Source of the DNA: Candidatus Brocadiia bacterium
Lineage (GTDB): Bacteria; Planctomycetota; MHYJ01; WSZJ01
NCBI GenBank assembly: GCA_013360825.1
Contig: JABWAY010000058.1
Location: 1 to 24,337 of the forward strand
Direction: 5' to 3'
Length of the DNA: 24,337 bases
The notes beneath the pieces were generated by a model. That model had not been told where the DNA came from, did no database searches, and saw nothing but the letters and a program-made list of their open reading frames with translations. Position numbers and translations under genes: made by a program. Below are positions 21,099 through 24,337 of the stretch, in pieces. Each line of letters begins with the position of its first letter. Position 1 is the stretch's first letter.

Positions 21099-24000
21099 AT
21101 GCCCCCGCCCCGCGGCACCGTCGCCCTCGCGTTCACAGATATCGAGGGCTCCACCCGGCTCTGGGAACGTCTCGGCGATCGCTTCGCCCCCGTCCTCGCC
21201 CGCCATCATGCCCTCCTCCGCGAGGCGCTGGGGGCGGCCGGGGGACACGAGGTCAAGACCGAGGGGGATGCGTTCATGGTCGCTTTCTCCTCGGCGGCCG
21301 ACGCGGTGCGGTTTGCGTTTCTTTCGCAGGAAGCGCTCGCGCGGGAACGCTGGCCGGCGGAGACGGGAGAGATCCGCGTGCGGATGGGTGTCCACGTCGG
21401 AGCTCCGATCGTGGTCGAGGAGGCGGATGGACGGGTCGACTACCTCGGCCCGATGGTGAACCGCGCCGCCCGCGTCGCCGCGACCGCCCAGGGCGGGCAG
21501 ATCCTGCTCTCGACCGCTGCGTGGGAAGGAGCGCGCGAAGCGCTTGCCGGTGCGCACGTCCGCGATCTGGGAGAGTTCCGGCTGAAGGGGCTGGAGGGCG
21601 CGGAGCGGCTCTGGCAGGCGATGCCGGCCGCGCTGGCCGGCCGGACGTTCGCACCGCCGGCTTCGACGGCGCCGCGACCGACCAACCTTCCTGCGCCCGC
21701 GACGACGTTCGTGGGTCGGGAGCGGGAGCTCCGCGAACTCGGCGGACTGTTCACCGCGCCCGCGCCGCGCCTCGTCACGCTCTCCGGGCCCGGCGGAACG
21801 GGAAAGACGCGCCTGGCGCAGCGCCTCGGCGCGGAACTCCTGGACCAGTTTCCCGGAGGGGTCTGGTTCGCGGACCTGACCGAGGCGCGCGATGCGGCCG
21901 GCGTGGCGCACGCGGTGGCGGCGGCGCTCGGTGCGCCGCTCTCCACCACGCAACCACCGGCCCGGCAGGTCGCGGCGATGCTGGCCTTCCGTCCCCCGCT
22001 CCTTCTCATCCTCGACAATTTCGAACAGGTCGTCGATGCGGCGCCCCAGACCGCGGGCTCCTGGCTCGCCGGATCCCCGGGTCTCCGGATCCTCGCCACC
22101 AGCCGGTTCCTTCTCGGCCTCGCCGGCGAGCAGGAGTTCGCGCTCGAACCGCTCCCCTCCCCCGCGCGCCCCGACGGCGACGTCACCCCCGCCGGCATCG
22201 CGGCCTTCGACGGCGTCCGCCTCTTTCTCGACCGCGCGCGCGAGGTCCGCCCCGACTTCACCCTCACCGCGTCGAACGCCCGGGCGGTCGCCACCCTCTG
22301 CGCCGAACTTGACGGAATGCCCCTCGCCCTCGAACTCGCCGCCGCCCGGCTCCGCATCTACACCATCGCCGAGATCGTCGAACGCCTCGCCGACCGCTTC
22401 CGCGTCCTCGCCTCCTCGCGCCGCGACCTGACGACCCGGCAGCGCTCCCTCCAGGGCGCCATCGAGTGGAGCTGGTCCCTCCTCGCCCCCTGGGAACGCG
22501 CCGCGTTCGCCCAGCTCTGCGGGTTCCGCGCGGGTTTCTTCCTGGAGGACGCGGAAGCGGTGCTGGACCTGAGCGGATTCCCGGATGCGCCGGTGGCGGC
22601 GGACGCGGTGCAGTCTCTCCGTGAAAAAAGTTTTCTGCGGGCGGCGGTGACTCCCCGCGGAGTGCGGTTTCGAACGGACCTGTCGCTCCGCGCGTGGGGC
22701 GAGGAGCGCGGCAGGACGGAGCCGGCCCTCGGCGCCGGCGAGGCGTCCCTCCGGCGGCTGGCGGCCTGGATGACCGGGAGGGCGGAGGGCTGGGCGGAGG
22801 CGCGCGGCGAGGGGATCATCGAGGGGCTCGACCGGCTCTCGCTCGAGCGCGAAAACCTCCTGGCGGTGGTTGAGCGCGCCCTGGCCGCGGGCGATCCCTC
22901 CACCGCCGGCCGCGCGGCGCTCGCCCTGGAACGCGCCCTGGCGATCCGCGGCCCGTGGGACCTGCGGGTCCCGCTTCTCTCCCCGGTCTGCGCTGCCCTT
23001 CCCGAAGGCCCCCTCCGCGTCAGGGTCGGCACCGAACTGGCGCGCGCCTTCGTGTCCTCCGGACGCCTCCAGGACGCCGCGAAGGTGATGAGGGAGACCC
23101 TTCCCGCCGCCCGGACCTGCGGTTCCCCCCGCGCGCTGGCGGAGACCCTCCGGGCCGCGACGAACATCACCTATGCCGTGGGCGATCAGGCCGGATCTCT
23201 CGCGCTGGCGCGCGAGATGGGCAGTCTCTCCGCCGCGGCGAATCTCCCGGACGTCGCGGTCTGGGCCGCGATCGGGACGGCAGGCGCGCGGGACGCGATG
23301 GGCGAGTCGCGGGCGGCGCGGGAGGAGATCGCCGCGGCTCTGCAGACCGCGCCCGCCGATCTGCCGCTCGACGTCGTCGCCTGGGGGACGTTCAGCCTCG
23401 GAATTCTGACGTCGTCCGTGAGCGAGCCCGCGGAGGCAATCCGGCTCATGGACAAGGCCGCAACGCTCTGGACCCGGCTCGGCTGCCTCCACCTTTCCGC
23501 CCGCGCGCGCGGTTCGTCCGCCCGTTTTCAACTCCGGATCGGGGCGTCGGAGCGTGCCATGGAGACCATCCGGAGCACGATCGACGACCTCCGCCATGCA
23601 GGCGACCCCCAGGGTGCGATCTGGTCGATCCTCAACCTGGCGGAGGTCCTGAAGCGACTCGGCCGCAACGGGGAGGCGCTGGTGCGCGCGCGCGAGTCCG
23701 AGGATCTCGCCCGGCGGTCCGACCTTCCGCGCGAAACGCAGGACGCTCTCTCGGAGCGGGGGTTCATCCTGCTGCGCCTGGATCGGCTGGACGAAGCGGA
23801 GGCCGTGTTCCGCGAGGCGGAGGCGCTGGCGGGCGAGCTGAAGGAACCCGCCCGGCTTGCGCGGACGCAGACGGGACTTGCCCGGGTCCTGCAGGGGCGC
23901 GGCAATCTCGGCGCCGCGCTGGACCTCGTCCGGTCCGCCCTCTCCCATTACGAGGACAGCGGAAACCGCTCGAACGCGGCGGCCGTCGCGAGCGGGCTCT

Positions 24001-24337
24001 CGTCGCTCCTCCTGGCGCTCCGGAGATTTCCCGAGGCGCTGGAAGCGGCGGAGAAGGCGATCCGCTATTACGGTGAGACCGGGGAGCGTTCCCTCGACCT
24101 GCCGGCGGCCGGGATGAGGATCGTGGCGCTCCTGGAGATGGCGAAGCCGGCCGAGGCTGTGGCTGCGGCCACGCAGTCGCTGGGCAGACCGGACCTGCTG
24201 CTTCCGCAGAATTTCGAGCACCGATGCGACTTCCTGATCACCCGCGCCGCCGGCCTCCGCGCGCTGGGGAGGGAGACCGACGCGCGGGCCGACGACCGGG
24301 CCGTGCTGGACGCCTGGCGGGCCTGGTCCGGCGAGCC
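21099..24337 (+). CDS. Class III cyclase / NB-ARC-type ATPase / TPR regulator (3' end outside window)
   Basis: At least 1079 residues; the frame is open to the window end. The N-terminal ~180 residues form a class III nucleotide cyclase domain: FTDIEGSTRLW (metal Asp14), EVKTEGDAFMVAF (Lys53, metal Asp57), DYLGPMVNRAARVAA (transition-state Asn and Arg) and GGQILLS. The full catalytic set seems present, so it may make cAMP. Next comes an NB-ARC/AAA-type ATPase: TTFVGRERELREL, Walker A GPGGTGKT (230-237), Walker B LLLILDNFEQV (~302-312), LATSRFLLGLAGEQEF and the ELDGMPLALELAAARL motif. From ~620 onward there are many TPR-like helical repeats. A C-terminal DNA-binding domain has not appeared by the end. 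This architecture is known from AfsR/MalT-like signalling ATPases. It is divergent from the M50B-like gene. Confidence 0.88.
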   Translation, partial: MPPPRGTVALAFTDIEGSTRLWERLGDRFAPVLARHHALLREALGAAGGHEVKTEGDAFMVAFSSAADAVRFAFLSQEALARERWPAETGEIRVRMGVHVGAPIVVEEADGRVDYLGPMVNRAARVAATAQGGQILLSTAAWEGAREALAGAHVRDLGEFRLKGLEGAERLWQAMPAALAGRTFAPPASTAPRPTNLPAPATTFVGRERELRELGGLFTAPAPRLVTLSGPGGTGKTRLAQRLGAELLDQFPGGVWFADLTEARDAAGVAHAVAAALGAPLSTTQPPARQVAAMLAFRPPLLLILDNFEQVVDAAPQTAGSWLAGSPGLRILATSRFLLGLAGEQEFALEPLPSPARPDGDVTPAGIAAFDGVRLFLDRAREVRPDFTLTASNARAVATLCAELDGMPLALELAAARLRIYTIAEIVERLADRFRVLASSRRDLTTRQRSLQGAIEWSWSLLAPWERAAFAQLCGFRAGFFLEDAEAVLDLSGFPDAPVAADAVQSLREKSFLRAAVTPRGVRFRTDLSLRAWGEERGRTEPALGAGEASLRRLAAWMTGRAEGWAEARGEGIIEGLDRLSLERENLLAVVERALAAGDPSTAGRAALALERALAIRGPWDLRVPLLSPVCAALPEGPLRVRVGTELARAFVSSGRLQDAAKVMRETLPAARTCGSPRALAETLRAATNITYAVGDQAGSLALAREMGSLSAAANLPDVAVWAAIGTAGARDAMGESRAAREEIAAALQTAPADLPLDVVAWGTFSLGILTSSVSEPAEAIRLMDKAATLWTRLGCLHLSARARGSSARFQLRIGASERAMETIRSTIDDLRHAGDPQGAIWSILNLAEVLKRLGRNGEALVRARESEDLARRSDLPRETQDALSERGFILLRLDRLDEAEAVFREAEALAGELKEPARLARTQTGLARVLQGRGNLGAALDLVRSALSHYEDSGNRSNAAAVASGLSSLLLALRRFPEALEAAEKAIRYYGETGERSLDLPAAGMRIVALLEMAKPAEAVAAATQSLGRPDLLLPQNFEHRCDFLITRAAGLRALGRETDARADDRAVLDAWRAWSGE

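Noticed and set aside
21084..24221. 1045-codon open frame on the minus strand opposite the cyclase gene
   Set aside because: No motifs and an extreme Arg/Gly/Glu composition. The plus frame carries cyclase, Walker and TPR-like features throughout.
1..24337. CRISPR arrays, tRNA/rRNA genes, transposases
   Set aside because: No regularly spaced direct repeats, tRNA cloverleaf with T-loop signature, rRNA-like sequence or transposase motif was seen on either strand.

Overview
The window is very GC-rich and densely packed with genes on both strands. It has no tRNA, rRNA, CRISPR array or transposase that I can see. Two adjacent genes encode a Ser/Thr kinase fused to a PEGA-like segment and a formylglycine-generating-enzyme-like (FGE/SUMF1-like) domain. 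There is also a 2401-residue TPR/alpha-2-macroglobulin-like protein, a beta-helix secreted protein and a cyclase-ATPase-TPR regulator. This mix points to an uncultured bacterium with complex signalling, most likely Planctomycetota or a neighbouring deep lineage. That placement is inference from protein style; no phylogenetic marker gene is present.

Layout. 1-4087 (+): the 3' part of one kinase/FGE-like protein, then a complete paralogue. 4069-4197: a structured repeat (copy A) that overlaps the end of the second kinase gene. 4286-5263 (+): a YndJ-like membrane protein, convergent with a prolyl oligopeptidase (5270-7330, -), which lies downstream of an endonuclease/exonuclease/phosphatase-family gene (7391-8215, -). 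8243-8456: a broken fragment resembling the C-terminus of polyphosphate kinase 2. 8581-10151 (-): a secreted beta-helix protein and a small conserved hypothetical protein. 10249-12199 (+): an exported propeller-like protein and a lipoprotein. 12257-19462 (-): the giant macroglobulin-like gene. 19463-20090: non-coding DNA with an operator-like inverted repeat and repeat copy B. 20091-21005 (-): a zinc-ribbon/M50B-like membrane protease. 21099 to the window end (+): a class III cyclase fused to an NB-ARC-type ATPase and TPR-like repeats.

The genes do not form one pathway. They look like housekeeping and accessory genes with many envelope or exported products (macroglobulin-like protein, lipoprotein, propeller, beta-helix, M50 protease, YndJ) plus two signalling modules.

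The most novel item is a pair of 129- and 152-bp repeats in opposite orientation (4069-4197 and 19904-20055). They share a perfect 61-bp core, nested hairpins and an 18-bp outer stem with one compensatory base-pair change. Each lies in the same orientation at the 3' end of a gene, and copy A supplies that gene's stop codon. A second theme is promoter architecture. Several genes without a Shine-Dalgarno sequence have a TAnnnT-like box 6-12 nt before the start codon, which suggests leaderless or near-leaderless transcripts. Two genes share a near-identical 15-bp box of the form CGGGTWAGAWTCCCG.
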